Below are positions 36,505-49,369 of a DNA stretch of 64,000 nucleotides, in pieces. Each line of letters opens with the position of its first letter. Position 1 is the first letter of the stretch. The stretch covers positions 1 to 64,000 of the forward strand of contig CATOSK010000011.1 of NCBI GenBank assembly GCA_951812535.1, read 5' to 3'. The position numbers and the translations under genes were made by a program. The notes beneath the pieces were generated by a model. The model saw only the letters and a program-made list of their open reading frames with translations, had not been told where the DNA came from and did not search any database. This stretch comes from an uncultured Dehalococcoidia bacterium. Its GTDB lineage: Bacteria > Chloroflexota > Dehalococcoidia > Lucifugimonadales > UBA3495.

Positions 36505-38896
36505 TCAGATCAGCACCAAGAGCCCGTCCTGGACTTTCAGGTCGGGTCCTCGTTCCACCGCGGCCAGGAGTTCCCCGGCCAGCTCAATCCCCTTCACCTT
36601 GTCGATGTTGGCGTTGCTGATGTCCCAGGACCTGGCCGGCTCGATGCAGTTCTGGCAGCCGGAGGAGCACCGGCAGCTGGCCGCGATTTCAACGCCCTTC
36701 GCCAAGGCGACGTTCCAAACGCTGAACACCTTCTTAGCGACTCCTATTCCGCCCGGATAGTTTTCGTAGCAGTATGCGGCCGGTTCGTTGCCTGCCCCGG
36801 AGTAGGTGCTGGTGTCGAACCGGTCCGACGGGATCACGAACATGGCGCCGACGCGGATCATGTGCTCCACCGCGCCGATGCCGTCGACCGCGGCGGTGCC
36901 CTGGGGGATGTCGATCCAGAAGGGATCCAGAAGGAATGAAGATTGTTCAGGAAGAGGGCGTCGGGGTCCCCTCCGGTCCTGAGGGTCTCGCCGTTCCGTT
37001 CGTCCACCAGCTTGTAGCCAGTGAAGTTCATCACGATGTTCAGCGAGCCGTGGAATACGCTTATGTTCCCGTAGCCAAGGCCATCTAAGATGTCGGACCT
37101 GGAAAGGACTGAATAGAATCCCCCCTCGGTTCTCAGGTGCGGTTCCGAGTCCTCCAGGACAACGGTCTGCTCCTCGTGGGACCGGACGTGATAGCGCTGT
37201 CCGAAGAAGGGAAAATCGCTCCGATGCAGGCTTCCCGGAACCGGCGCATGGCGGAAATCTGGCCCATCTCTTCGGCGTTTCTGCGGAGGGCGAATGACTG
37301 GCTGATGCCGCCTCTCAGGTTCAGGCGGGGCTGGGGCTTGAAACCCCTGGGCACCGTCCCCTGGGTCTTCTGCGCCGCGTTGTAGAACGGGGTCCCGAGG
37401 ATGGCTTCCTCCGGGGGCCTGCCCTCCCCGCCCGTCTCTTCGGCCAGGGAGGGCAGGTGTCTCCCGATGAGTTCCTCATTGGCCGGGTCGACCACCAACT
37501 CGTCGAAGGGCTTGTTCAGGAAGGCATCCAGGTTGCCCACGAAGAAGCGGTCGGTGGGGTCGTTCATGGCGTAGAACAGGACGAAGGCATCCCGGGCCCA
37601 GCTCCGTCCAGCGCGTCCGATCTGCTGCCAGGCGGACATGATGCTGGGGGGGAATCCTGCCAGGATCACCCCGTCCAGCTCGCCGACATCCAGCCCGATT
37701 TCCAAGGCGTTGGTGGTGAACACCACCTTGATTTCGCCGACCTTGGTCCTTTCCTGGACCCGCTGGCGTCGTTCGGCGCCCAGGCCGGCGTGGTACGCGG
37801 AGAGTTGGCCGGGGTCCAATCCCAGTTCAGAAGCCCGGCGGCAGGAGTTGCTGAAGGCGGCCTCCAGGAACCGCTTGGTCGGGCAGAACACCAGCACCTG
37901 AAGGCCCTCCGCCAGGGCTGCCAGCGCGGCCTGCCCGACCCGCAGCCGGAGAATGTCCCAGTACTGGTAGTCGGGGATCTCGGGTTGGACGACAATGAAC
38001 TCCCGCCTGGGCCGCAGCACATTCCTGGCCGACACAACCTCCACATCCCGCCCGGTGAGGGACCTGGAATGCTCCCCGGGATTCGCGCAGGTAGCGGTGG
38101 ACAGGAACACCTGCGGGTGGGCCCCGATGCGGTCCAGGTGGAAGAACCGCCCCAGCAGGAGGGCCATGTTGCTGCCGAAGAAGCCGCGGTACTCGTGCAT
38201 TTCGTCGATGACGATGTAGCGCAGGGACCTCAGGAACTTGGCTCCTTCGGAATGCCTGTCCCATGACTCCCGGTTCCCCAAGGCTGCCACCGCATGGTTC
38301 TCCTGGTCCACGCCTTCAGCGAGGGTGGCTTCGACGGAATGAAGGACCTTCCGGTAGTCTACGGGTTCCCAGATTGCCTTATCTTCGGCATATTCGGGAG
38401 GGGCGCCCTTCGGGGACAGGAATAGGTAGCTCCTGCGCGAGCGAGGGTACCGCGCTTCCAACGCTTGCCGGTAACGGGTCAACTGGTCGTCGTGTTCCCG
38501 GTAGGCTATCTTGTTCTCGATGGCGCGGACGAAGTTCGCCCGTCGGGTCAGGACCAGGATGTCCAGGGACCCAGCCCCGGCTTCAACCTCCTTGGCCCAC
38601 TCTCTCACCACCGTAGTCCCCGACCAGTTGGAGGACCCAACCTCTTCCGGGGTGAGCACGCCTGATTCCGCCAGGAAATGCTTGAGGAAGCAATCGCCCG
38701 CCCCGTGGCTCTCCCGGGGGTTCAGCAGCCACGCGATAACATTGGAATGGGGATCCTCCTTACCAGATACTCATAGGATACTGAGGGGGTCGAACTCCCT
38801 GGTCAGTCGCTCCAGTTCCTCCAGGTCAGGATGGCCGATGGCGAACTCCTCCAGGAGTGAGATCTGTATCGAGGATTCCAGTGATTCCGAAGCCAT
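36505..38896 (-). pseudogene. Chimeric decayed gene: N-terminal PD-(D/E)XK nuclease-like segment plus MrfA/YprA-like helicase C-half with DUF1998-like Cys-rich tail
   Basis: NVIAWLLNPRESHGAGDCFLKHFL...LDILVLTRRANFVRAIENKI (nuclease); LRYIVIDEMHEYRGFFGS...GRAGRS (helicase II-VI) with no Walker A; CRCSSGCQNCIEPARS in ORF 36505..36870; in-frame TGA 38771-38773 and frameshifts. Confidence 0.65.
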
Positions 38897-38929
38897 CACG
38901 CGTATCTCCTATCCAGGGTTGTCTCTGGA

Positions 38930-39740
38930 GGTGACCATGTAAGAGCCGTCGGCGTTGGTATACACCGCGTCGCGTGTGCCCGCGAGACCGAAGACCAACC
39001 CGAAGCCTGGAGTAATGACCTGAGCGTAGAACCCGCCCTCCGCCGGTCAACCCGGGCTGGCGCCGGGCCACCGCACACTCTCGGAGCCGTCGAGTATGAA
39101 TGCCCCCTTGCCCACCTCCTCCGCCAGCAAACAACGCGAAGGGGATTCCAGAGTCCACCGCCGACTCCAGCATCACACGGGCCAGTTGCCCCTTGGTCTG
39201 AAAGCAAACACCCTCAGGCACTCCGGCCTTCCGTCTGCGTTCCCGGTCATCAGCCCTCACCTGGGGCAGGTACATTTCCTGGTCCAGCAGGGTCTCCTCC
39301 TCCTGGAACCAGCGCAGGCCAAGAATACGCCGATCTGACAGTTGTAGATTCGCCCTGCCGTGCCGCTATACCGGCGGTGCACCCCAACCGGCTTGTTCCC
39401 ATTCTTCCGGAACCCGGTCTCGTCCACCACCAGGACCGCGGCAGTGTCGGCCAGATACTCCACCACATGCCTCCTCGGATCATCGCGGAACAAGTTGGCA
39501 TCCCAGCGGTAGTTGTACAACGGGCGCTGCACTCCGTCGGGAGTGGCGTCGCCCGCCCGCTCCGCCAACTGCCAGCCGTTCTTGCGCTCCACCGGGCCGA
39601 GCAGCCCCTTCAGGTATTCCAGCACACGACGGCGCGGCTCGGTACGCCTGAACCTCACTCCGATACACTCGTGCACCCGGTCCAGTCCCTCGGCCCACCG
39701 GGCAACCTCCGCCACGTAATCTCCACACCCAACCACGCCC
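38930..39740 (-). pseudogene. Decayed IS701-like DDE transposase
   Basis: [69 protein letters not shown], then frameshift to [47 protein letters not shown]. Confidence 0.75.
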
Positions 39741-39951
39741 TCACCTCAGCGGCACTCAGCTGCCCCGATTCTGCCCGCTCTTGATCTGCTGACCTGCTTG
39801 GTCTTGTGGGTGTGCGGGGCTATTCTCGCGGGCAGCGTCTGCCATAAGGCCGGGCCACGGGGATGAGCTGCTCCGCAACCGGCGCGAAGCCACTGATCCC
39901 CGCATCGAGTCCTGTCCCCGGCTCTGTCCCGGACAATGTGCGGGCTGCTTA

Positions 39952-42900
39952 CTAATACGACCGGTCCACTTTGTGCACCGGATCGTGGCCGAGCCCATCG
40001 TGTTCCAGATGCACGTTAGCCTCGGCCGCCGCGGACCGGATCGCGCCGCCGTTCAATTGCAGCGTATCTGCCAGCACCGCGATGCCCTGGGTTGAGATGT
40101 TCGGCTGCACCACCTCGTAGGAGAAGACCAGATCCGCTGTGCCGCTCCCGCTCTCGTACACCGCCCACTTCTGGCCCCAGTGCGCCGGGTCCATGTCGAT
40201 TCTGAGCTGCGGCGCGCCCTCGACCTCGACCGCCTCGCTAAACGACAGCCGGACGCGGATCGTCTCGCCGAGGCGGTAGGTGGCGTCGTCGCCCGCATCC
40301 GAGACCACTTCAACCCCGGTCACCCCCAGCGTTTTCGGCACCGGAACGCCGGAGAAGTCCGCCATCTGCTTGCCCTCAGAGTCCCACAGGCCGGGTTCGC
40401 CCACCGGGCGCGCGTAGCCCAGCGTGACCGTCACTCCGGCGCCGTCGGCTGTGTACGCCGCGCTCTGCACCGCCGGCGCTCCCACAAGGCGGAACGCGGA
40501 CGCCTGCAGATCCCTGCCCATGTCCAGCGTCCGGTCGAACTTCATCGTCACGCTCCTGGCACGCGCCGACGAGCGGGTGAATCCCGGCGGGTTGCCATCG
40601 GCCGGGACCTCCACGCTCCCCTCCACGCACCAGGACAACCGCGCGTTGGTCGCGGTCTCGTTCGAGTATCCGATCGCTTGCAAACCGTCGAAGTTCTGCA
40701 GGTGGGGTGGAGTGCTCGCGGAGGTCTTTTTGTAGCTCACCGTAAATGGGATGGCGCCGGCGCACGGATACACCGGGTGCTCCAGTTGCAGCACGGCATC
40801 CTTACCCTCCACCGAGAAGGAGACGACGTTGACGTATTTCACCACGTCGTCGTTAGTCTCGTCGGAGGCCAGCGGATAGTTGAGCGTGTACCTGTCCGGA
40901 GCCGGCTCTTTGCCCGGATCGAGAGGCTTGTCGTAGGTCAGCGATAGACGAGCGCCGGCCACGGACACCGATTGCAGCTCCGGCTTGCCGGTGCCGGTGG
41001 CGGTCAGCACCTTTGCCGCAGGGAACGTCGGCACGGCGTTGTCCGCCAGGTCCAGGATCGGTTTAGTCCCGCGCGTGTAGGACACTTTGACCGTTGTCCC
41101 GGAAGCAATCGCCGAGTTCAGGGTCAGGACGACAGCGTTGTTCACGATGGCGACGGAGTTGGGGTTTACCGCACTATTCGTGCCTACGGTCATGCCGAAG
41201 TTGCCGGTTACCGGTACCGAGAATTCGTCCAGTGTCTCGTCGAAATACAGCGCCACCTTGGACGTCTCGGAGCCGGAAGTTGCCACCGTCTGCACGGCCG
41301 CGCCGGCGCGGTAGTTCGGGGGTATTCCGTCGTACACCTTCTCAACCCTGAAGCTATCGAACGACAGCACGTCATTCCCGTCAGAGTCCTCGAGCGGGTT
41401 GGAGGCTGGCTTTGTGTAGTACACCCTGGCCGACTCGTTGGCACGGACCGCCTTTGTCAGCGTAACCGTGACTTTCGCCCCTGAGACTGTCACCGTGCCA
41501 GTGCCTGAGATGGTACGCTTGTCGTCATCGAGGTCGTCGGTCCAGACTTCGAACGCGCTCCCAGCCGGCGCGGAATCCCCGTCCAGCGTCCCGTCGAAGA
41601 CCAGCGTCAGCTCCAGGCCCTTCACGGTCGCGTGCCACGGCTCGGGTCCCGCCGGGCCCGGGGTGTTGTTCGTCACCGCCAGGTCCACGAACGCGGGCGC
41701 CATCTTTCCGCTGGCGCCCGCGCCTTTCAGCAGCCCGGTGTGGTCCCTCAACTTGTAGGTCAGCCAGACGGTGTCGCCTGCCTGGGCGGGGTCGCCCAGC
41801 GTCATTTGCAGCTTCTCATTGCTGTCGCCCGTCACCGAATTCACGGACGGGTGCTGGTAGCCGTTGCGGTTGCCGGCGCCGACGCTTCCGGCGCCCCGTA
41901 CGGAGAAGTATGAGGCCAGGTTGGCCGTGTCCACTGACGTGTTCAGCGACTTGTCGTAAGTCACCGTCAGCGAAGCGCCGTTCACGGTCGCGCCTGTGGG
42001 GACTGGCCCCCTGTCACTCGACGTCTTGCTGCCGTCGGCCTTGGAAGACGGAACACCCGTGTCGGGCAGGCCGGTCTTGTACCGGTTCACGCTGCCGCCA
42101 GTCTCCACGCTCTTGACGGCGGTTGCGCCGCCCGGCCCGAAGAACAGCTGGCCCGACTCCAGGGTCTCCACAAACATACCGTCCGTATCCGAGTCGCTGG
42201 TAGTTACCGTGTAGGAAAAGCGGACCGTTATCCCGCCGTGGAGCACGCTTTCCATGTCCATGGTCTTGCTGGCGCCGCTGCCGTCCGTCCCCAGGTTCAG
42301 CCTCAGCTGAGGTCCAGTGCCGGGAACGACGACCGGCTCGCTGAACTCCGCGTCTACCAGCACTTTGTCGCCCAGGACGAAGGTGTCATTGACGCCATCG
42401 GCGTCCGAGTCGTACGTCGGCGCCGAGACGAACCGCACCAACTCGATTGCCGCTTTGGGCTTGGCATAGCCATGAAGGTCCATACGGACAGAGCCAACGC
42501 CGTCCTTCCACTCCGTGTCATCTTTCAGTCTATTCACGTGCCCCTGTCCCCCGGCTTTGATGCTCCATCCCTCCACGCTTCCCGTGTCATGAAGACCGCT
42601 GGTGGTGACATAGATGATTGAATCCTTGGTTCCGGTGCTGACGTCGATCACCACCCAATACTTGGTGTTGGCTCGGAGGTCGATGCCCTCGCCGGGCACG
42701 CTGAACGAATACAGGCCCTCCGTGCCCAACGCCCCGGCGGGTTTCTCCAGCAACGCCAGCCTGCTGCCCGGCCTGTTCGACGTTCCGCTGCCCAAGTCTT
42801 TGTGGATGGAGACAGTGTAGACGGGCGCACTGGCAGCGGTGGACGACATGCGTATCGCCACACTGGTCAGCTTGTACCCGTCATCGCCGGTGGTGAATTG

Positions 42901-45900
42901 CTGTGCATAATCACCGAGGAAAGTAGGCTTGAAAGCCCCTGTCTGGCTGCTCTTGCCCGCGAGCTTGCGGCTTGCCAAGCCCACCTTGCGGCCGGCGTCG
43001 CCGGTGGTTGCCAGGCCGCCCCTGGTGCGGACGGCGGTGTTGCTGGCCGGGTTGCCGCCGGTGATGGTGGCCCCGCTCTGCAGGAACACCACAGTGTTGT
43101 CAATGGCCGAGGCCGGCTGCAGCCACACCCCGTCGGCGTCCGCGTCATGCCGATTCACCGTGTACTCGAAGGTGAGGGTGTCGGTTCCCGAGCCCTCCCC
43201 GGTCCAGGCCATCTTCGTCCGGCTATTGGAGAGGTTGGAGTCGTCGGCGCCCAGGTCCAGCCGCAGCGACACGTTGGCGTTGGCGCCGCCATTGCCAACC
43301 GTGACCTTTTGGCTCCAGGTGACCTGCGCCTGGATGCTCTCGCCGCTCAGGTAGGTGTCTCTCCTGCCGTCGCGGTCCGCATCGTAGGTTGGCGACGATG
43401 TAAACCGCGCCCCGCGAATCGACGCCCCGCCCTTGGTGATCGCTTCAACCCAGTCGGACCATTGATTCGACGCGCCGTCCCACCACTTCACGAGGACCCA
43501 GTAGCGGGTGCCCGAATTCAGCCCGCTTTCGGTATGCACGTGGTGGTGGTTCACGTTGTCGGCCCTCTTATGGGACGTGCCGTCCGGCCGGCAGAACCAC
43601 AAGTCGTTATGGCCGCCGGTTCCGGCGCCGCTGGACCGGAACTTAATGGTGGAGTTGGTGGTTAGAATACCTGTGACCGTCTTGTTATTCGCTGTGTAAG
43701 TGCCCCCCGAGGGATGGGGGCAGGGAGCGCCGGTGGGATTGAGCGGCGGGCGCACCGCCACCGTCACCGTGTCCCCGGTGCTGGGATTGGTCCCGTCATT
43801 CACCACCAGCGCAAACTCCAGGTCCGTGCGCACCGAGGGCGCCGTGAAGCTGGGCATCTGCGCTGTCGAGTCGTCCAACGTCACGTTCTCCCCGCCCGTC
43901 TGCGTCCAGGCGTAGGTGAATGTTGGATCGTTCAGGGTGGACGCCCCGCTGCCGTCCAGGGTCACGGTCGTCCCGGTCAGCGCCTCCTGGTCGGGACCGG
44001 CATCCGCCGTGGCCGTGGACGTGTCGTCCACCTTGCGGCCGGCGTCGCCGGTGGTTGTCAGGCCGCCCCTGGTGCGGACGGCGGTGTTGGAGGCCGGGTT
44101 GCCGCCGGTGATGGTCGCCACGCTCTCCAGGAACACCACGGTGTTGTCGGTGGCCGAGGCCGTCTGCAGCCACACCCCGTCGGTGTCCATGTCCGTCCCA
44201 CCGAACCCGACCGTGTACTCGAAGGTGAGGGTGTCCGTGCCAGAGCCCGAGACGTAGGCCATCTTCCTCCGGCTGTTGGTCAGGTCCGTGTCGTCGGCAC
44301 CCAGGTCCAGCCGCAGCGACACGTTGCGGTTGGCGCCGCCGTTGGCGACCGTCACCGGCTGGCTCCAGGTGATCTGTGCCTGGATGGCCTCACCGATTCC
44401 GAAGGTGTCCCCCGAAGACGGAGAGGAGGTGAACCGCGCCCCGCGAATCGACGCCCCGCCCTTGGTGATCGCTTCAACCCAGTCGGACCATTGATTCGAC
44501 GCGCCGTCCCACCACTTCACGAGGACCCAGTAGCGGGTGCCCGAATTCAGCCCGCTTTCGGTATGCACGTGGTGGTGGTTCACGTTGTCGGCCCTCTTAT
44601 GGGACGTGCCGTCCGGCCGGCAGAACCACAAGTCGTTATGGGAGCCGGTTCCGCCGCCGCTGGACCGGAACTTAATGGTGGAGTTGGTGGTTAGAATACC
44701 TGTGACCGTCTTGTTATTCGCTGTGTAAGTGCCCCCCGAGGGATGGGGGCAGGGAGCGCTGGTGGGATTGAGCGGCGGCCGCACCGCCACTGAAACCGTG
44801 TCCGCGCCGCTGGCATTGGTCCCGTCATTGACCACCAGCGAGAACTCCAGATCCCTCCGCACCGAGGGCGCCGTGAAGCTGGGCATCTGCGCTGTCGAGT
44901 CGTCCAACGTCACGGTCACCCCGCTCGTCTGTGTCCAGGCGTAGGTCAGGGTTGCGCCGCTTGTTGTGGACGACGACCCGCTGCCGTCCAGGGTGACCGT
45001 TGCCCCGGTCAGCACCTGCTGGTCAGGACCCGCGTCCGCCGTGGCCGTGGATTGCTGCCGTTGCGCCCTGGCGACGGGCTCGATCGCTGCCATCCGGACT
45101 GCCGGACCTACGCAGCCTCCCTCGTTGCAGGCCACCAGGTGGAATTCCCACTCGCCAATTCCTCTAACCGCCGTCGTGGCGCTGGCGGTCTCGACATCCA
45201 GTTCGTCCTCCGGCTGGAAACTACTGCCCACAATCCGCCAGCGCATCCGGTAGGAGGACGCTCCCTCCACGGCGTCCCAGGTGGCGGATACGTCCAGCTC
45301 CCCGGGAGTGGTGACGACCTCCAGGTTCTCCGGCACATCCGGCAGCTCCACCCAGGCAACCGCCAGCGGGTCCGACGTGGCCGAAGGCCCCCCGTCGTAG
45401 GCCACCGTCACGCGGAACGTCTGGGACTCGGGAGTGCTGGTGAGGTATGAAAGGGTCGGGCCGGTTCCGGCGGAGTGCCAGTCCCCCTGCTCCAGTTCCC
45501 ATTGATAGGAAGGATTGGACTCCGCAGGGGGATTCGTGATTATCGCTGTCAGGACTACCGCTTTTTCAACCGGCACCACGGTGGCGTTGGCCGAAATGGA
45601 GACCTGCCACGGTTCCGTGTCCGGCCCGGGCGTGGGTTCCGGCGTGGGCTCGGGCGTGGACGTAGGCTCGGGCGTGGACGTAGGCTCGGGCGTTGACGTG
45701 GGCTCGGGCGTTGGCGTTGGCGTAGGCTCGGGCGTTGGCGTAGGCTCGGGCGTTGGCGTAGGCTCGGGCGTGGACGTAGGCTCGGGCGTTGACGTGGGCT
45801 CGGGCGTTGGCGTAGGAGTTGGTTCGGGGGCGGGTTCTACCTTGAACCGCTGGGACAGGGGCTTCCCGCAGCCAGAGTCGTTGCAGGCGCATCACCCACT

Positions 45901-46228
45901 CTCCGTAGTCGTCCACGGCGATGGCTGCGCTGGAAGACTCTACCCTTACTCCCTCATTCAATTCCTGGTGCGGGCCGGACAACCGCCAGCGCACCAGGTA
46001 CTCGCCGGCTCCGTCGACGTCATCCCAGTCCGCCGATACGTCCAGGGAACCCTGCTCCGTTGAGACACTCAACCCGGTGGGCTTGGCCGGAGGTCCTCCG
46101 TTGCCGGCGGCTCCGGCCGGAGCCGCCGCGTTCCAGATCACGGCCAGGGCCGCCGAGACGACGAGGAGCGCCGTAAGCGAGATCAGAGTCCACTGGTGCA
46201 GTCGTTGCGAAACAGCTGGGAGGCTCAC
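39952..46228 (-). CDS. Very large repetitive surface/secreted protein (Fn3-like, PKD-like and SwmB-like repeats); N-terminal part in a shifted frame
   Basis: ORF 39952..45579 (1875 aa); TADAGPDQQVLTGATVTLDGSGS..., ATVNGASLTVTYDKSLN...; N-terminus in ORF 45566..46228 with TM segment; frameshift near 45890 (expected ACNDSGCGKP). Confidence 0.75.
43403..43760. repeat. Near-identical long direct repeat, copy A (pair with 44432-44789, 1029-bp offset)
   Basis: aaccgcgccccgcgaatcgacgccccgcccttggtgatcgcttcaacc... identical over hundreds of bp with few substitutions. Confidence 0.9.
44432..44789. repeat. Near-identical long direct repeat, copy B
   Basis: See 43403-43760. Confidence 0.9.
45620..45835. 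repeat. Low-complexity repeat encoding (PTPEP[TS])n linker
   Basis: Runs of ggcgttggcgtaggctcgggcgtggacgtaggctcggg. Confidence 0.9.
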
Positions 46229-46312
46229 GCCGTCACCTCCTGCGGGCGACGGGCAACGGGAGCTGGGTTTTCGAGGCTAGATGACGGGGAAAGTGGGGGT
46301 AGGCTGAATCAC

Positions 46313-46337
46313 GCCTACTCGTATGTAGCGAGTAGGC
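46313..46337. repeat. Perfect 9-bp inverted repeat hairpin upstream of the surface protein
   Basis: GCCTACTCG-tatgtag-CGAGTAGGC. Confidence 0.85.
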
Positions 46338-46828
46338 CTGGGACCGTTCCGGTCACCCCGAACCCCGCTGCGAACGCGGGGAACAGCCAGACAAGACGGA
46401 AACCGGATGCGCGCGGCGAGGGCCGGACCGACATACAATCAGATTGGCTGGCAGATTGGCTGGCAAGATGAGCAAGGGTCACGACACACTCTCGCCCACG
46501 CCCATCGGGAATCTCAGTGTCCTCATCCCAGGCCGGAATCGACACGTCCGGCCACATCAACAATGAAGTCATACGGTTTGGAAACGGCGCTGCGCGATCG
46601 CGCCCCCACCCTCAACACTTCCATCCTGTGCATCAAAAAGACACGCTTCTATGCATATTTGCCATTATACCACCCACTGCATGAAGTTAATGTGCTCATA
46701 CCCCTATTGTTATATCGGTTTCATCAACTATCAGCTCCAGGGGGGCGGATATGTCCAGGCGGGCCGGCTCGGAACACCGCCAGCTCAGTCCGCTTGGGAC
46801 TGCGCACCGAACCCGGTAGGAGGAGCTG

Positions 46829-47480
46829 ATGAGCAGCAACAGCCAACCGGAGCGGGAGATCAATGCCCTACGGGAGCGGATCGCCGCCCTCTCCTTGGCC
46901 ATCCTGCGGCCCAATGCCAGCCTCGACGTTGACACCGTGCTGTACGAGATCGCCGGGTCCGCCGGCGCCCGCTATGCCGTGATCGTCACCATCGACGAGG
47001 ACCGCCGACGAGGACCGCGCCCTGAAGAACGCCGTCATCTCCGGCTTGACGCCGGAAGAGACGCGGCAGATCGAGGGGTGGAGCGACGGCCTGCGGGTCT
47101 TGGAGGCGCTGCGGGATGTGCCGTCGCCCCTGTGGGTGGCGGACATGCCCGCCTAGATCGCGTCGCTGGGCTTCAACACCGACGGCGTGATCGTCAACAC
47201 CTTCCTGGGGACGCCGATGCTCCATCACGGCCGGCAGGTGGGCAACTTCTCCCTGGGCGAGAAGCAGACCGGCCCCGAGTTCAACGGCGAGGACGAGGAG
47301 GCGCTGGCGCTATTCGCCGCCCAGGCGGCCTCGGCCGTGGCCAATGTCCGGACCCACCGGATCGAGCATGGCGCCGGGGCGGACCTGGAGGCCCTGATCG
47401 AGACATCTACCGTGGGCCGCGTTGGGTTCGATGCCCGCAGCGGGCGCCCGGTGTCAATCTACCGGGAGGCGCGGCGCCCG
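46829..47480 (+). pseudogene. GAF-domain signalling protein remnant, frameshifted
   Basis: MSSNSQPEREINALRERIAALSLAILRPNASLDVDTVLYEIAGSAGARYAVIVTIDED then frameshift and stop; VIVNTFLGTPMLHHGRQVGNFSLGEKQTGPEFNGEDEEALALFAAQAASAVANVR. Confidence 0.7.
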
Positions 47481-47711
47481 GCGCATGGTAATCAATGCCG
47501 GCATTCCGCCCGACGGATCGACTGCCGTGCGATTCAGGAGAAGACGTCCTTTCAGGGATGCGGAAGAAACGGGGATTTTCTCCGCCTGTTGGGTTTCAGA
47601 TGGTTCGCGGCGAGAAGCCAGGGTAGATACTGCCAGGCTGGATTCTACAAGGCCGTGATGAGAACCAGGACGCTTGGCCGGTGAACTGGTGCGGTGGTGG
47701 GACCAGCAGCG

Positions 47712-48455
<744 letters not shown>

Positions 48456-48508
48456 CTAGGTCGCTGGCCGCCTGGGCACTGACGGAATCGCTGACCAGGC
48501 GCGACAAG

Positions 48509-48640
48509 GTGGGTCAGTTTTGTTCCGGCGATACCGCAATCAAACAGAAGGAGGTGGGTCAACTCTAAACCGGCGACAGAAACAACAGGGACATGGTGGG
48601 TCAGGTCACCACCGGCGATACCGGGTCAGAACTTCGTTGG
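48509..48640. repeat. Three ~43-bp direct repeats GGTGGGTCA...ACCGGCGATAC resembling IS21-type end arrays
   Basis: GGTGGGTCA at 48509, 48553, 48595; no istA/istB nearby. Confidence 0.7.
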
Positions 48641-48900
48641 CGTTGGCAGCCCCGCCTGTCCCTCCCCTCTCCCCATCATTCCCCTCAACGGCTTCACAGG
48701 CGGCCGGGAACCCAGACCCCGGCAGCCCCTTCCGACAACTGCCGTCCCCAAATCGCAACCTTACAATCCTCCTGTCCCACGTCCCGGGGCTACCGCACTG
48801 GAAAAATACCACCATACAGATACCGCAGTTCGACGCCGATACATCCTATCGTCAACTGTTGCTTTGGATAAGTGCCTGGCTGTCCATCCCTCACCTTATC
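48640..48900 (+). repeat. Composite repeat, copy 2: REP-like segment plus TACCACCATACAGATACCGCAGTTCGAC module
   Basis: Homologous by eye to reverse complement of 2830-3120. Confidence 0.6.
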
Positions 48901-49369
48901 CGGTGGGCCGCTGCTCGTGAACATCACTGGGTCTTCAAGGGCCCAACTGCCATCGCCCTGCCAGCGGCCGGGTCTCGATTGACACTGCCAAACGCCTCGC
49001 CTACCATGGAAAGCGAGGCCGTGCTAGACGGGGAGCTAGCGGTGCCCTGTACCCGCAATCCGCTACAGCGGGGTGGAATTCCCCTTGAGAGGCCGGTCCC
49101 AACGGGCCGCTGTCCGCGACTGGCGGTGTTGATGGTCTGGTCCCACGCGGCGCAGCCTCGTGAACTCCGCCAGGTCCGAGAGGAAGCAACGGTAAGCGAG
49201 CAACTGCGGGTGCCGTGGGAGTGCCTGGCCTGAGTCGTTCATCCGGATACGCCCGGGGGAATCGTGTCGAAAAGGGGTGCGCGGTCTCTTTCGCTGCCAT
49301 ATTTCCCCCAATATCACTGACCTTGCATCACTGAATCGGGATGTGCCTGCCGTCAGGACGTTCCAGTAG

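Noticed and set aside
38771-38773. In-frame TGA in the nuclease N-terminus (LSIL-TGA-VSGKEDPHSNVIAWLL) as a second selenocysteine
   Set aside because: Position corresponds to a Gly-like residue in an ILGVS..E..HS type motif, no redox Cys context and no convincing SECIS; a GGA to TGA nonsense mutation in a decaying gene fits better.
42802-44694. Long plus-strand ORFs (42802-43665, 43714-44694) opposite the surface protein
   Set aside because: Internal repeats in them simply mirror the repeats of the minus-strand surface gene.
45620-45835. CRISPR array from repeated ggcgttggcgtaggctcgggcgt units
   Set aside because: Units are contiguous with no unique spacers and encode a Pro-Thr-Glu linker.
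48509-48640. Minimal CRISPR
   Set aside because: Only three imperfect units, sequences between them are related, no cas genes; IS21-type ends fit better.
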